This document shows positions 63,870 through 64,000 of a DNA stretch of 64,000 nt, one piece after another. The DNA lies in contig PDZV01000008.1 in NCBI GenBank assembly GCA_002753135.1, forward strand, positions 45,295 to 109,294. Direction: 5' to 3'. The notes under the pieces are model-generated. The model saw nothing but the letters and a program-made list of their open reading frames with translations, was not told the origin of the DNA and did not search any database. The stretch comes from Magnetococcales bacterium WMHbinv6 (lineage in GTDB: Bacteria > Pseudomonadota > Magnetococcia > Magnetococcales > Magnetaquicoccaceae). The position numbers and the translations under genes are program-made. Each line of letters begins with the position of its first letter. Within the stretch, counting starts at the first letter, position 1.

Positions 63870-64000
63870 CAGGAAGAGCAAAAAGAGAGCGGATATTGTA
63901 ACTATTCAGCTCCTCTGGATCGCTGCATTTGCAATGAACTGAAGCCAAAGTTCTGGTGGGTGCAGGGAGGATCATCCTCCCTGCCGGCGTGCAGAGGCGG

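Overview
The window reads as a dense chromosomal segment of a motile Gram-negative proteobacterium with moderately high GC. Shared traits are HflK/HflC, the YceD-rpmF-plsX-fabH block, a flagellar export cluster, outer-membrane copper efflux, several PAS-rich sensory proteins and two bacteriohemerythrins. This mix, with a flagellin-like protein next to fliQRB, would fit Magnetococcales or a related early-branching Pseudomonadota lineage. That placement is inference from gene content only, and no magnetosome gene is visible.

Layout. 1-5.8 kb (+): end of trmJ, hflK-hflC-DUF2065, then yceD-rpmF-plsX-fabH. 5.8-8.5 kb (-): a NodU/CmcH-type carbamoyltransferase behind two small unknown genes. 8.6-10.1 kb (+): cobQ. 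10.1-16.6 kb (-): a compact apparent operon of SiaB-type kinase, SiaC-type phosphoprotein, GAF/HD-GYP phosphodiesterase, Cache-PAS-PP2C phosphatase and two bacteriohemerythrins; this is the best candidate for an undescribed signalling system. 16.8-24.4 kb: a 61-residue HTH protein with a near-consensus promoter, a CusA-type RND pump carrying a perfect 108-bp in-frame tandem duplication, a DUF1566 protein, gltA and zapE. 24.7-27.4 kb: two unrecognised proteins in AT-richer DNA. 27.7-30.2 kb: CadR-like regulator divergent from a Cd/Zn/Pb P-type ATPase with a MerR-type operator between them. 30.4-37.6 kb (-): response regulator-cheW-chemoreceptor, and an NtrC-type regulator plus sensor kinase. 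37.8-40.8 kb (+): csoR-cusC-cusB without a pump gene, so the CusA about 18 kb away is the likely partner. 40.8-43 kb: a 163-bp palindrome and a membrane-fused spermidine-synthase-like protein. 43.6-46.5 kb: MASE1 hybrid kinase. 46.8-49.5 kb: DUF1640 protein, an IS1634-like element with a 6-bp target duplication, and the remnant of an AbiJ-N-terminal-like gene. 49.5-53.7 kb (-): gyrA, then serS carrying an in-frame TAA, then tRNA-Ser(UGA). 53.8-59.7 kb: small unknown genes, then ybbP-ybbA divergent from tesA with overlapping start codons. 59.8-63.8 kb: flagellin-like protein, periplasmic coiled-coil protein and fliQ-fliR-flhB.

Themes. Metal resistance is spread over three loci: Cu/Ag RND parts in two places and a Cd/Zn/Pb ATPase unit. 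Two of the RND parts have tandem internal duplications of about 35 residues. Sensory and c-di-GMP-related signalling fills about a quarter of the window. The strongest anomalies are the serS nonsense codon, the cusA duplication, and the Sia module combined with HD-GYP and hemerythrin genes.
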